NCBI RefSeq assembly: GCF_025979705.1
Contig: NZ_CP110136.1
Coordinates: 3,286,001 to 3,350,000 of the forward strand
Direction: 5' to 3'
Origin: Hymenobacter sp. YIM 151858-1
Lineage (GTDB): Bacteria; Bacteroidota; Bacteroidia; Cytophagales; Hymenobacteraceae
Length of the DNA stretch: 64,000 nucleotides
The notes under the pieces were generated by a model. It saw only the letters and a program-made list of their open reading frames with translations, made no database searches and had not been told where the DNA came from. The translations under genes and the position numbers were made by a program. Each line of letters starts with the position of its first letter. Within the stretch, counting starts at the first letter, position 1. This document shows, one piece after another, positions 25,995 to 34,083 of the stretch.

Positions 25995-26429
25995 ATGAAG
26001 CGTTTTTCTACGATGCTTATGCTGGCCGGCCTGATGGCTACCGCTGCCTGCAACAACAACGACGACGACAAAACCCCCACCGTGATGCAGGCCTCGGCTA
26101 CGCTGAACGGCAGCCAGGAAGTACCGGCCAACAACTCGGCGGCCACCGGCACCATGACGGGCACCTACGACAAGGGCACCCGCACGCTCACCTACACCGT
26201 TACGTACCAGGGCTTTACGCCTTCGGCTGGCCACATTCACCAGGCAGCACCGGGCCAGAACGGAGGCGTAATCATTCCTTTCTCGAGCGTGGCCAGCTCG
26301 CCCATCAAAGGCTCGGCTACCCTTACGGAGGCCGATGCCGCCAGCCTGGTGGCCGGCAATACCTACGTAAACCTGCACTCGACCACTTACCCCGGTGGCG
26401 AAATCCGCGGCAACATCACGCTGAAGTAA
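25995..26429 (+). CDS. CHRD-domain lipoprotein
   Basis: 144 aa. Signal peptide with lipobox LMATAACN. The rest is a CHRD domain: ASATLNGSQEVPANNSAATG, YTVTYQGFTPSAGHIHQAAPGQNG, and TYVNLHSTTYPGGEIRGNI. CHRD domains form beta-sandwiches; a role in secreted or bound copper/protein has been suggested but not proven. Last gene of the exported run; followed by a strong terminator (26472). Confidence 0.85.
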   Translation: MKRFSTMLMLAGLMATAACNNNDDDKTPTVMQASATLNGSQEVPANNSAATGTMTGTYDKGTRTLTYTVTYQGFTPSAGHIHQAAPGQNGGVIIPFSSVASSPIKGSATLTEADAASLVAGNTYVNLHSTTYPGGEIRGNITLK

Positions 26430-26852
26430 GCCAGAGCAGCCGTACCTAGCAGCCTAGGTTGGTTGTACCGTAACCCCGCCCGTTGCCTGCTGCCTTCCTG
26501 GCAGCGGCAACGGGCGGGGTTTGCGTTTTGCTGGGGCCGGCAGGCGTATCAGCGGTATCGGAAAGAGCCTGATTATAGGATCGGATATTCAATATATAGA
26601 GAACAGATAACCGGGTTAAATACATAAATATCAACTACTTACTGATGGTAAACACGTTTACAGCACAACGAACAATTAGCCTGCCACTATATAATTGTAA
26701 CCTAGTTTACTACCCGGCATTTGCCGTTGTTTCCGGTGGCCGAAGCGCTTGAGGTAACAGCTTTTTGGCTGGTGGCTGCGTAGTACCACTGCCTTGCCTG
26801 TGGTCGGCCGACCGGGCGGGGCTTGCCGTTCACTACAAACCCCTCATCGGCT
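26430..26852. other. 423-bp intergenic region before dodecin gene
   Basis: Holds a terminator (26472-26521) and then an AT-rich tract (about 26570-26720) with no recognised gene; probably the dodecin promoter region. Confidence 0.65.
26472..26521 (+). terminator. Terminator of the globin-to-CHRD run
   Basis: 23-nt arm 26472-26494 pairs with 26500-26521 with one bulge (AACCCCGCCCGTTGCC and complement), followed by TGCGTTTTG. A long, stable hairpin directly after the CHRD gene. Confidence 0.78.
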
Positions 26853-27227
26853 ATGAGCACCATCAAAAAAGTTATCGAAGTGCTGGCGTCTTCCGACAAA
26901 AGCTTCGAGGATGCCCTGCAGCGCGCCCTCACCGAAGCCAGCACCACCGTTAAGGGCATCAAATCGATTTACATCAAAGACCAGAGCTGCAAAGTACAGG
27001 ACAACAAGATTGTGGAGTACCGCATCACGGCCAAAATCACGTTTGAGGTGATGCACCGCTGGCAGCCCGGCCAGCACGGATCGGCCAGCGCCGCCGAAAC
27101 CATCGACGGGGGCGGCGTGCCCGATTATTCCGGCGTCAACATCAACGCCGAGCCGCAGCTGCCGCGCCCCGTGGTACCCGGCGGCAGCGCCACCGCCCCC
27201 GAAAGCGGCGGCGGCTACAGCGGCTAG
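26853..27227 (+). CDS. Dodecin with C-terminal extension
   Basis: 124 aa. The first 70 residues fit dodecin (KKVIEVLASSDKSFEDALQRAL, ASTTVKGIKSIYIKDQS, KIVEYRITAKITFEV). Dodecins are small dodecameric flavin/coenzyme A storage proteins of about 67 aa. Here a proline, glycine and serine-rich tail of about 50 residues follows, probably disordered. Cytosolic. Followed by two adjacent hairpins and then convergent tonB-like gene. Confidence 0.82.
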   Translation: MSTIKKVIEVLASSDKSFEDALQRALTEASTTVKGIKSIYIKDQSCKVQDNKIVEYRITAKITFEVMHRWQPGQHGSASAAETIDGGGVPDYSGVNINAEPQLPRPVVPGGSATAPESGGGYSG

Positions 27228-27306
27228 GCCTGGCCGCTGGCCCAAATGAAACCCCGCGGGGCCCTAGGTGAAATGTTGCACCCTGGGCCCCGCTGGCTGT
27301 TTGTGT

Positions 27307-27355
27307 GTAGCGCGGAAATCCGTTCCGCGCTACAAGTTCCGCTAATCGCGGAACG
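27307..27355. repeat. Two adjacent hairpins TGTAGCGCGGAA / GTTCCGC
   Basis: First stem: 12-bp arms 27307-27318 and 27324-27335, 5-nt loop. Second: GTTCCGC (27337-27343) with its complement (27349-27355). The second overlaps the 3' end of the convergent tonB-like gene, so the pair is likely a bidirectional terminator of REP-like type. Confidence 0.7.
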
Positions 27356-28457
27356 GTACCTCCAGCAGCACCGGCATGCTGGTGCGGCGGCCGTTCACGA
27401 TGCCGGGGTGCCAGCTTGGGCCTTCGCACACCAGCCGAATGGCCTCGGCATCGGCTTCGGGGCTTAGGCCTTTCACCACCTGGATGTTTTGCAACGAGCC
27501 GTCGGCCTCCACCATGAACTTCAGCTTAACGCTGCCGCGCACCCGCGGCGCTTCGGGCGGCAGTTGCTGCTCCTGGCGCAGGTAGCGCGTAAGGGCCGGG
27601 TAGCCACCGGCGGGCAGCGGGGCCATGGGCGGCACGGCCGGCATGGCCGCTTTGCGGCGGGCGGCGCCCTCGTAGGCCACGGCCGCTTTGGGCTGCTCGG
27701 CCAGGCTCAGCGTTTTGGTATCGGGCGCGGCGGCCAGGCGGGTGCGCAGGGCCAGGGCGGCCGTGCCCGAATCGGGCACCGAGGCCGGCGGCGCGGCGGC
27801 TACGACGGGCGCATCGGCCAGGGGCTCGGCACTGGCGGCTGCGGCGGAGGCGGCAACCGGGGCTGCCACCTCGGGCGCGGGTCGGGGGGCACCTAGGCGC
27901 GGGGCCCGGCGGCGCGGTTTGGCCGGCGCGGCAGCGTAGGCGGGCCGGGTGGGCTTGGCGGCGGCAGGCTCGGCGGCATCAGCGGCCTGCTCCGGAGGTG
28001 CTTGCCCGGCGGCCGCGGCATCGGCTTGCGGCACAGGCGCCGGGGCAGGTGGCGCGGCGGCTACGCTTTCCGGGGCGGCTTGCTGTGGCTGCGTGCTGGC
28101 TACCTGGGGCTGCCGCAGGTTGGGCCATTGCCACACACCTAGGGCCACGAGCAGCACCAACACGGCCGCGGCTACGCGCATCCACCAGCCACCAAAACGC
28201 TGCGGCTCGGCGGCTTCGGCTACGCGGGCGTGCAGGCGCTGCTGCAAATCGGCCAGGGCGGCCGGGGCTATGGCCTGGGGCGCGGCCCCTAGGTAGCCCT
28301 CGAGGGCATCGGCGCAGAGGGGGCAAGCAAGGGTATGGCGCTCTACCTGCCGGCGCTCGGCGGCCGCCAGGGTGCCGGCCGCGTACTGGCGCAGCACCGC
28401 AGCCGGCACGTGCGCGGCGGCGGGGGCGTGGGGGGGCGGCTGGTTAGCGGGCGACAT
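27342..28457 (-). CDS. Zinc-finger anti-sigma/TonB C-terminal domain fusion
   Basis: 371 aa. The N-terminal cytosolic part (residues 1-60) has HTLACPLCADALEGYLG, i.e. the H-x3-C-x2-C zinc-binding anti-sigma motif. One membrane helix at about 95-110 (VAAAVLVLLVALGVWQW) leads to a long Ala/Pro-rich periplasmic stretch and a TonB C-terminal domain (LPPEAPRVRGSVKLKFMVEADGSLQNIQV, AIRLVCEGPSWHPGIVNGRR, MPVLLEVPF). The gene overlaps the ECF sigma gene by 14 bp, which supports a sigma/anti-sigma pair. A TonB domain on the anti-sigma factor could couple sigma control to the outer membrane. Confidence 0.8.
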   Translation of the reverse strand: MSPANQPPPHAPAAAHVPAAVLRQYAAGTLAAAERRQVERHTLACPLCADALEGYLGAAPQAIAPAALADLQQRLHARVAEAAEPQRFGGWWMRVAAAVLVLLVALGVWQWPNLRQPQVASTQPQQAAPESVAAAPPAPAPVPQADAAAAGQAPPEQAADAAEPAAAKPTRPAYAAAPAKPRRRAPRLGAPRPAPEVAAPVAASAAAASAEPLADAPVVAAAPPASVPDSGTAALALRTRLAAAPDTKTLSLAEQPKAAVAYEGAARRKAAMPAVPPMAPLPAGGYPALTRYLRQEQQLPPEAPRVRGSVKLKFMVEADGSLQNIQVVKGLSPEADAEAIRLVCEGPSWHPGIVNGRRTSMPVLLEVPFRD

Positions 28458-29037
28458 GGCGGGCGAGGTAGAGTTTGAGGTTGCGCTTGCCGTTTTGCAG
28501 GTGGCTTTTTACTTGCTTGAGGTCGTAGCCGGTGAGGTCGGCTATTTCCTGATACGACTGCTGCTGGCGGTAAAACAAATCGAGGCAGCGGTGCTGCTCG
28601 GGGGGCAGCCGCGCCAGGGCTACCTCGAGCTGCTGCAGGTGCTCTTCGGTCGGGAAATCATCGTCGGCATCAAGCAGATGCGCCGCGCCGTCGGATTCCA
28701 CACCGGGCAACGAAATTTCGACGGCCTCGGGCGAGGCTTTGCGCCGGCGCAGCTCCATGAGGCAGTGGTTGCGGGCGGTGGTGTGCAGCCAGCTGCCGAG
28801 GTTTTGCACCTCGTGGCGGCGCAAATCCGTCACCAGCTTCTCAAAAATCTGCATCACGGCGTCCTTGCTATCGGCCTCGTCGCGCAGGTAGCGCAGGCAC
28901 ACGCCGTACACCAGGTGAAAGTATGGCTCGTAGAGGCGCCCTAGGTCTTGCACATCGCCGTGGGCGCGGTAGCGCGCCAGCAGCTCGGCCTCGGTGGGCG
29001 GCTGCTCCTGGGGCTTGGGGCGGCGAAACAAAAACAT
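28444..29037 (-). CDS. ECF RNA polymerase sigma factor
   Basis: 197 aa. sigma-70 region 2 (LYEPYFHLVYGVCLRYLRDEADSKDAVMQIFE) and region 4 (LARLPPEQHRCLDLFYRQQQSYQEIADLTGYDLKQVKSHLQNGKRNLK) are both present, giving a two-domain ECF factor. It probably directs transcription of envelope genes and is held by the anti-sigma/TonB protein encoded by the overlapping downstream gene. A TAGCCTTG (29042-29049, one mismatch to the -7 box) ends 4 nt before its ATG. Confidence 0.92.
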   Translation of the reverse strand: MFLFRRPKPQEQPPTEAELLARYRAHGDVQDLGRLYEPYFHLVYGVCLRYLRDEADSKDAVMQIFEKLVTDLRRHEVQNLGSWLHTTARNHCLMELRRRKASPEAVEISLPGVESDGAAHLLDADDDFPTEEHLQQLEVALARLPPEQHRCLDLFYRQQQSYQEIADLTGYDLKQVKSHLQNGKRNLKLYLARHVAR

Positions 29038-29041
29038 GCGG

Positions 29042-29049
29042 CAAGGCTA
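29042..29049 (-). promoter_or_regulatory. -7-like box TAGCCTTG before the sigma gene
   Basis: One mismatch to TAnnTTTG; ends 4 nt before the ATG. Near-leaderless arrangement as in nadC and gpmI. Confidence 0.4.
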
Positions 29050-29172
29050 AGCGAACGGCGGTGGCTAAAGGTAGCGGCTTTGGGCGGCGGCAAAAAAAGT
29101 TGTGGCGGCCGTGTGGAATTTCTGGCGGGGCCACATCAACTCAGCAAACGCCACCGCTAACCACTCACCGCC

Positions 29173-31140
29173 ATGCGCACCGTTCTATTCTGCGGCCTCC
29201 TAGGTGCCGCCTTGTACCTAGGAGCTGCCAACCCGGCCACGGCCCAGGTAAAACCCAAAGCCGAGCCCATAAGCCCCGCTTCCGATTCGCTTGCCATTAG
29301 GGGCCTCGTAACCGACGTTAGCACCGGCGTGGGCATACCAGGAGCTACCGTGCTCCTGAAGGGCACAACGACCGGCGTCAGCACCGATGCCAAGGGCGGC
29401 TTTCGGCTTGTACTGCCCTCAGCCAAAGGCAAGCACATCCTGCAGATCAGCAGCGTAGGCTATGTTACCAGAGAAATGCCCGTGCGGCCGGGGCAAACGG
29501 TAGCTGTGGGGTTGGCAGCCGACACCAAAACACTGAACGAAGTGGTGGTAACTGGCGCAGCGCCAGTTCAGCAACGTCGTGAGGTAACCGGAGCCGTTGC
29601 TACGCAGAGCAAGGCCCGTGTGATGATACGGGGCAACAATAGCATGCCATCTGTATCAACTCCTTACTACCCCTACGACCAAGCCCGGCGCCCGCGCGAA
29701 AACCGCGAATCGTACGAGCACGTGGCCGAAAACGGGTTTCAGCTGGTTGGCAAAGCGCCGCTGAGCACCTTCAGCATCGATGTGGACGCGGCCTCGTACA
29801 GCAACGTGCGCCGCTTTTTGCTGCAGGATGGCCAGCTGCCCCCGCCCGATGCCGTGCGCACCGAGGAGCTGGTAAACTATTTCCGCTACAACTACCCGCC
29901 GCCCACCGATGCCAGCGCGCCCTGCACCCTTACGTTGGAGCAAGCCCCCTGCCCGTGGGCGCCGCAGCACCAGCTGGTACTTGTGGGCCTGCAGGCCCGC
30001 ACCGTGCCCACCGATAAGCTGCCGCCCGCCAACTTGGTGTTTCTGATTGATGTGTCGGGCTCGATGGCCTCGGCCGATAAGCTGCCGCTCGTGAAGGCCT
30101 CGCTGAAGCAGCTGGTGCGCGAGCTGCGGCCCCAGGACAAGGTATCGATGGTGGTGTATGCCGGCGCGGCGGGTTTGGTGCTGCCGCCCACGCCCGGCTC
30201 GCAGCGGGCCGATATTCTGGCGGCGCTGGATAACCTGGAAGCGGGTGGCTCCACGGCCGGCGGCGCGGGGCTGCGCCTGGCTTATGCTACGGCCCGGCAG
30301 AACTTTCTGAAAGAAGGCAACAACCGCGTGATTCTGGCCACCGACGGCGACTTCAACGTGGGCGAATCGTCGGACGACGCGATGGAACACCTGATTAAGC
30401 AGGAGCGCGAATCGGGCGTGTTTTTGTCGGTGCTGGCCGTTGGCACCGGCAACCTGCAGGACAGCAAAATGGAGCGGCTAGCCGACAAAGGCAACGGCAA
30501 CTACGCCTACATTGATAACCTGGCCGAGGGCCGGCGCGTGCTGGTGCAGCAGTTCGGTGGCACCTTGTTTACCCTGGCCAAAGACGTGAAGCTGCAGGTC
30601 GAGTTCAACCCCGCCCGCGTGCAGGCCTACCGCCTCATCGGCTACGAAAACCGCCTGCTGGCCGACGAAGACTTCAACAACGACAAAAAAGACGCCGGCG
30701 AGCTGGGCGCCGGGCAGCAGGTAACGGCCCTCTACGAAGTGGTGCCCGTGGGTGCGCCGCCCGTGGTTGATGGCCTGAAGTACCAGTCCGTGGCGCCGGC
30801 ACCCGCCGGCGCGGCCGCCGCCGAGCTGCTCACCGTGAAGCTGCGCTACAAAGAACCCCAGGGCCAGCAGAGCCGCCTGGTAAGCCAGGCCCTAGGTGCC
30901 GCCGATGCCAAGAACATAACGGAGGGCTCCGAAAACCTGCGCTGGGCGGCGGCCGTGGCCCAAATGAGCCTGCTGCTGCGCCAGAGCGAGCGGCGCGGCC
31001 TGGCCACCTGGGATAACACCCTGCAGCTGGCCCGCGCCGCCCGCGGCCGCGACGACGACGGCTACCGTGCCGAGTGCATCCGGATGATGGAAACCGCCGC
31101 TGGCCTCGCGCCCACCAAAGAAGTGTACGGCAGCCGCTAA
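29173..31140 (+). CDS. VWA-domain protein with CarboxypepD_reg N-terminal module
   Basis: 655 aa. Signal peptide (FCGLLGAALYLGAANPATAQ), CarboxypepD_reg-like domain (residues about 42-125, GLVTDVSTGVGIPGATVLLK, ILQISSVGYVTRE) and then a YfbK-type core: FSIDVDAASYSNVRRFLL, followed by a VWA domain with the MIDAS motif LVFLIDVSGSMASADKL, VILATDGDFNVGESSDD and a C-terminal DUF3520-like region. VWA domains bind ligands through a metal. Envelope location. It starts the divergent side of the sigma gene, which suggests control by it. CCTAGG at 29199, 29217 and 30891 in frame. Confidence 0.88.
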   Translation: MRTVLFCGLLGAALYLGAANPATAQVKPKAEPISPASDSLAIRGLVTDVSTGVGIPGATVLLKGTTTGVSTDAKGGFRLVLPSAKGKHILQISSVGYVTREMPVRPGQTVAVGLAADTKTLNEVVVTGAAPVQQRREVTGAVATQSKARVMIRGNNSMPSVSTPYYPYDQARRPRENRESYEHVAENGFQLVGKAPLSTFSIDVDAASYSNVRRFLLQDGQLPPPDAVRTEELVNYFRYNYPPPTDASAPCTLTLEQAPCPWAPQHQLVLVGLQARTVPTDKLPPANLVFLIDVSGSMASADKLPLVKASLKQLVRELRPQDKVSMVVYAGAAGLVLPPTPGSQRADILAALDNLEAGGSTAGGAGLRLAYATARQNFLKEGNNRVILATDGDFNVGESSDDAMEHLIKQERESGVFLSVLAVGTGNLQDSKMERLADKGNGNYAYIDNLAEGRRVLVQQFGGTLFTLAKDVKLQVEFNPARVQAYRLIGYENRLLADEDFNNDKKDAGELGAGQQVTALYEVVPVGAPPVVDGLKYQSVAPAPAGAAAAELLTVKLRYKEPQGQQSRLVSQALGAADAKNITEGSENLRWAAAVAQMSLLLRQSERRGLATWDNTLQLARAARGRDDDGYRAECIRMMETAAGLAPTKEVYGSR

Positions 31141-31161
31141 CCCCTTAACGCCCTAGCTCTT

Positions 31162-31923
31162 ATGCCACGTGCCGCCATACAAGTAGAAGTGCCGCGCCCG
31201 TGCGCCGAGGCGTGGGAGGCCATGACGCCCACCGCGCACGGGCGCCATTGCGCCGCCTGCCAACACACCGTTACCGATTTCACCCACAAAACCGACGCCG
31301 AGGTGCTGGCCCTGCTGCGCCAGGCTGCCGGGCGGCGCGTGTGCGGCCGCTTTCGGGCCGATCAGCTGCAGCGGCCCTTGCAAGTACCTAGGGCCGCCGC
31401 GCGCTGGCACACGTGGCTGCTGGCCGCCGGTGCCTTGCTGGGCCTGCGCGCCCTAGGTGCCCCCGCGGCGCAGGCCCAAACCGCCCCGGCGCAGCACCCG
31501 CGCCCCAGCCAGCTACCGGCCCCCGTGCCGGTTCCGCAGGTAATTGCCCTAGGTATGGTAAGCCCCAGCGCCGTGGGCAGCACGCCGGTTACCGGCCAGG
31601 TGCTCGATGCCGCCACCCGTGAACCTATCCCCGGCGCAACCGTGTTGGTGAAGGGCACGCTGGTTGGCGTTTCGACGGATGCGGAGGGGAGGTTTCGGCT
31701 AAATGTGCCCACGGGTGCCCAGGTGCTGCAGATTTCATCGGTTGGGTATGTGCGCCGCGAGGTAACCGCGACCGATGCCCTTGGAGCTGCGCCCATCGAG
31801 CTTGAAATGAGCACCAAAACGCTTGGCGAATTGGTATACGTGCGCCAGCCCTGGTACGCACCGCGCACCTGGTGGCACGTGCTGCGCTCGGTGCCGCGCC
31901 GCGTGGCCAACGTGTGGCGCTAG
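31162..31923 (+). CDS. CarboxypepD_reg protein with CxxC-type N-terminal domain
   Basis: 253 aa. N-terminal segment CAEAWEAMTPTAHGRHCAAC, QHTVTDFTHKTDAEVLALL and VCGRFRADQLQRPL is a small Cys-rich domain seen in many Bacteroidota proteins ahead of CarboxypepD_reg domains. One membrane helix (residues about 85-103) follows and then a CarboxypepD_reg domain (VTGQVLDAATREPIPGATVL, VLQISSVGYVRREV) closely similar to that of the neighbour at 29173. Same operon (21 bp gap). Unknown function. A terminator follows at 32025. Three CCTAGG sites lie in the gene. Confidence 0.75.
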   Translation: MPRAAIQVEVPRPCAEAWEAMTPTAHGRHCAACQHTVTDFTHKTDAEVLALLRQAAGRRVCGRFRADQLQRPLQVPRAAARWHTWLLAAGALLGLRALGAPAAQAQTAPAQHPRPSQLPAPVPVPQVIALGMVSPSAVGSTPVTGQVLDAATREPIPGATVLVKGTLVGVSTDAEGRFRLNVPTGAQVLQISSVGYVRREVTATDALGAAPIELEMSTKTLGELVYVRQPWYAPRTWWHVLRSVPRRVANVWR

Positions 31924-32024
31924 CAAGCTTTGCCCCGTTGCACCGAATAACCAAAGGAATCCGCAACTTCGCGCCGCGAAAGCCTTCTTCGACACACCTT
32001 CAACCATTCACTCACCTATGCAAA

Positions 32025-32055
32025 CGGCCCGCCTCTGGCGGGCCGCTTCTTTTTG
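32025..32055 (+). terminator. Rho-independent terminator of the VWA operon
   Basis: CGGCCCGCC (32025-32033), TCT loop, GGCGGGCCG (32037-32045), then CTTCTTTTTG. Confidence 0.85.
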
Positions 32056-32092
32056 CGCCGGTTAGTTAGCTGTTTTTGGAAAGGACGAAACG

Positions 32093-32144
32093 GTCATGCT
32101 GAGCGAAGTCGAACCGAAGGAAGGCGCAAGCCAAGCATCTCGAC
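32093..32144. repeat. REP-like unit
   Basis: Begins GTCATGCTGAGCGAAGTCGAA and ends AAGCATCTCGAC, the same family as the cluster at 6591 and the cassette ends at 45401/46269. It has an interrupted centre. Confidence 0.65.
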
Positions 32145-32190
32145 TGATAAACGTAAAACGACTTTTCGGACGAAACCTAGCTGGGGCTGG

Positions 32191-32733
32191 TTACAGCTTT
32201 TTATCGAAGCGGCCGTGCGTGACCTTGACGGTATCACAGCCGGGTTTGACCAGCGTAAAATCGAACGTGCCGGACACGATGCCGGCCTGCAAGTCCAAAC
32301 GGGTGATGGTAAACGAGCCGCGGCTATACGTCCCGGCATCTCGTGAGAAATACTCACATCGGGTCGGGCGGTCAATGAAATTTCCCCGATGACGACTGCG
32401 GTAGGTAATCGGGTAGCGGCCGGGTGCGCGCACGCTGTCCGAGTAAAACCCGAGCGTCTGGTGGGCCGTGCCCTTGTTGTAGATGCGGTAAGTGGCGACG
32501 TTGAGCAGACCGTAGTTATAGCCTGGGTCACAAACGATGCTGTAGTTGCCCGTGCCGTCGTTTCCTTGCGGCGTCCAGGGTTGGCCGTTGACGAGGCAGC
32601 CGAAGGTATTGGCGCCGGTTTGGGTGGCCGGCGGCAATTGGTCTTCGGGGCGCTTGGGCTGCGGGTCGTTTTTGCACTTGCTGCACTGCGTGAGCAGCAG
32701 CAAGGCAGCATACGACAGCAACCGACGCGGCAT
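32191..32733 (-). CDS. Hypothetical lipoprotein (DUF6252-like)
   Basis: 180 aa from MPRRLLSYAA; another ATG lies at 32751. Signal peptide with lipobox LLTQCSKC. The mature part begins with CLVNGQPWTPQGND, a feature of DUF6252-like small lipoproteins, and continues as a beta-rich domain (GLLNVATYRIYNKG, RYPITYRSRHRGNF, GSFTITRLDLQAGIVSGTFDFTLV). Function unknown. A REP-like unit lies 40 bp past its stop. Confidence 0.65.
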   Translation of the reverse strand: MPRRLLSYAALLLLTQCSKCKNDPQPKRPEDQLPPATQTGANTFGCLVNGQPWTPQGNDGTGNYSIVCDPGYNYGLLNVATYRIYNKGTAHQTLGFYSDSVRAPGRYPITYRSRHRGNFIDRPTRCEYFSRDAGTYSRGSFTITRLDLQAGIVSGTFDFTLVKPGCDTVKVTHGRFDKKL

Positions 32734-32759
32734 TAGTAGGCTTAGTAGCATAGCGAATA

Positions 32760-33965
32760 TCAGCGGCGGGGCTTGCTTTCGGCCAACCCGCGCCGGATGG
32801 TATCAAACAACGGATTATCGGCCTGGGCCACCTGGCGCAAGTGCGTATCGGCTTGCTGAAAGTGCGGGTACGCGGCGGCCGGGCGGCCCAGCTGCATGTT
32901 CAGGATAGCCACGTAGAAGTGCAGCATGCCCTGCGCCGTGGGGGTTTGGGGCGCCGTGGGCAGCTGCTCCCGAAAGAACACCTCCAGGGCCGGAAACTGG
33001 TTGTGGGCCTGGTAAATATCCATCAGGTCGGCGTACATGGCGTCGTTGTCGGGGTCGAGCCGGAACAGCTTTAGCGTAAGCTCCCGAACGTTGGGGGCTT
33101 TGCCCGCCACAGCGGCAGCTACTTGCTCGCGCAGGGCCGCGTAGGTATCGGCCGCGGCGCTGGCCTGCTCGCGGGTACCCGGCAGGTTGGGGGCCGGGCC
33201 GCCCTGCAATTGCTGCTCCAGGGCGGCGGCCATGCCTTCGGCATCGGCTTTGTACTCGGCTACTTGGTAGAGGGCGGCAGCCTGGCGGGCGTGCGGCAGC
33301 GCCTCGGCGGGCCGGCCGAGGGCGGCGTAGGCGTAGGCCAGGTTGTAGTGGGCGTTGGGGTACTGGGCATTGAGGGCTACCGAGCGCTCCAGCTCGGGCA
33401 CGGCGGCGGCCAGCTGCTTCTCGCGCAGCAGCATAAAGCCCGTAGCAAACCGCGACTCGTAATCTTCCTGCTGGTGGGCGTGGGCCGCGGCGTAGTACTG
33501 TTGGGCTTTTTGGAGCAGCTCGTCGTCGGCGAAGCGCTGCCGACCGCAGCCGCACTGCTGCAGGGTGTAGTAGTAATGGCCCAGCCCTAGGTCGAGGCGG
33601 TAATCGGTGGGATGGCGGCGCTTCAGGGCGCCCAGCACCTGGGCCACGGGCAGCTGGTAGCTGCCGTACTTGCCCGGCTTGCCGCGCAGCTGCGCTACCT
33701 GCTCGCCGGGCCCTAGGTCGCGCAGGCCAAACACCTCCAGGTTCAGGCTCAGCAGGTAGTAGTTCAGGGCAATGGCTTCCTTTTTCAGCACCACCGCCAC
33801 GTGGGCGTTTTTGGGGTCGAACTGCTCGAGGGCGCGGTACGCCGATTCGTACTTTTTCTGGCCGATAAGCGCCTCGGCCCGGGCCAGCACGGCGGCCTCG
33901 GTTTGGGCCCGCAGCGGGCCGGCACCCAGCAAAACCAGGACGGCACCCAATAAAAACACGCGCAT
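32760..33965 (-). CDS. Secreted tetratricopeptide-repeat protein
   Basis: 401 aa from ATG 33965. Signal peptide (VFLLGAVLVLLGAGPLRAQ) and several TPR-like helical hairpins: ALIGQKKYESAYRALEQFDP, QYPNAHYNLAYAYAALGRPAEALPHARQAAAL, AILNMQLGRPAAAYPHFQQAD. Four cysteine-free linkers separate the repeats apart from one QCGCGRQ patch. Likely a periplasmic scaffold. It is a divergent neighbour of the acyltransferase gene. Two CCTAGG sites. Confidence 0.8.
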   Translation of the reverse strand: MRVFLLGAVLVLLGAGPLRAQTEAAVLARAEALIGQKKYESAYRALEQFDPKNAHVAVVLKKEAIALNYYLLSLNLEVFGLRDLGPGEQVAQLRGKPGKYGSYQLPVAQVLGALKRRHPTDYRLDLGLGHYYYTLQQCGCGRQRFADDELLQKAQQYYAAAHAHQQEDYESRFATGFMLLREKQLAAAVPELERSVALNAQYPNAHYNLAYAYAALGRPAEALPHARQAAALYQVAEYKADAEGMAAALEQQLQGGPAPNLPGTREQASAAADTYAALREQVAAAVAGKAPNVRELTLKLFRLDPDNDAMYADLMDIYQAHNQFPALEVFFREQLPTAPQTPTAQGMLHFYVAILNMQLGRPAAAYPHFQQADTHLRQVAQADNPLFDTIRRGLAESKPRR

Positions 33966-34083
33966 AAACAACGATTGCAGGCCGCCCGACTGCCGGAAGC
34001 CAAATGGATTCGTTAAATATGATTGATTTTGGCCATTGTGGGCAATTGCATCTGCTCCGGCCTGCTGCCGCTTTTCTTCGAGT

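Noticed and set aside
32019-32066. Short ORF (MQTARLWRAASFCAG) containing the terminator, as a leader peptide of an attenuator
   Set aside because: No operon follows on that strand; the terminator serves the VWA genes upstream.
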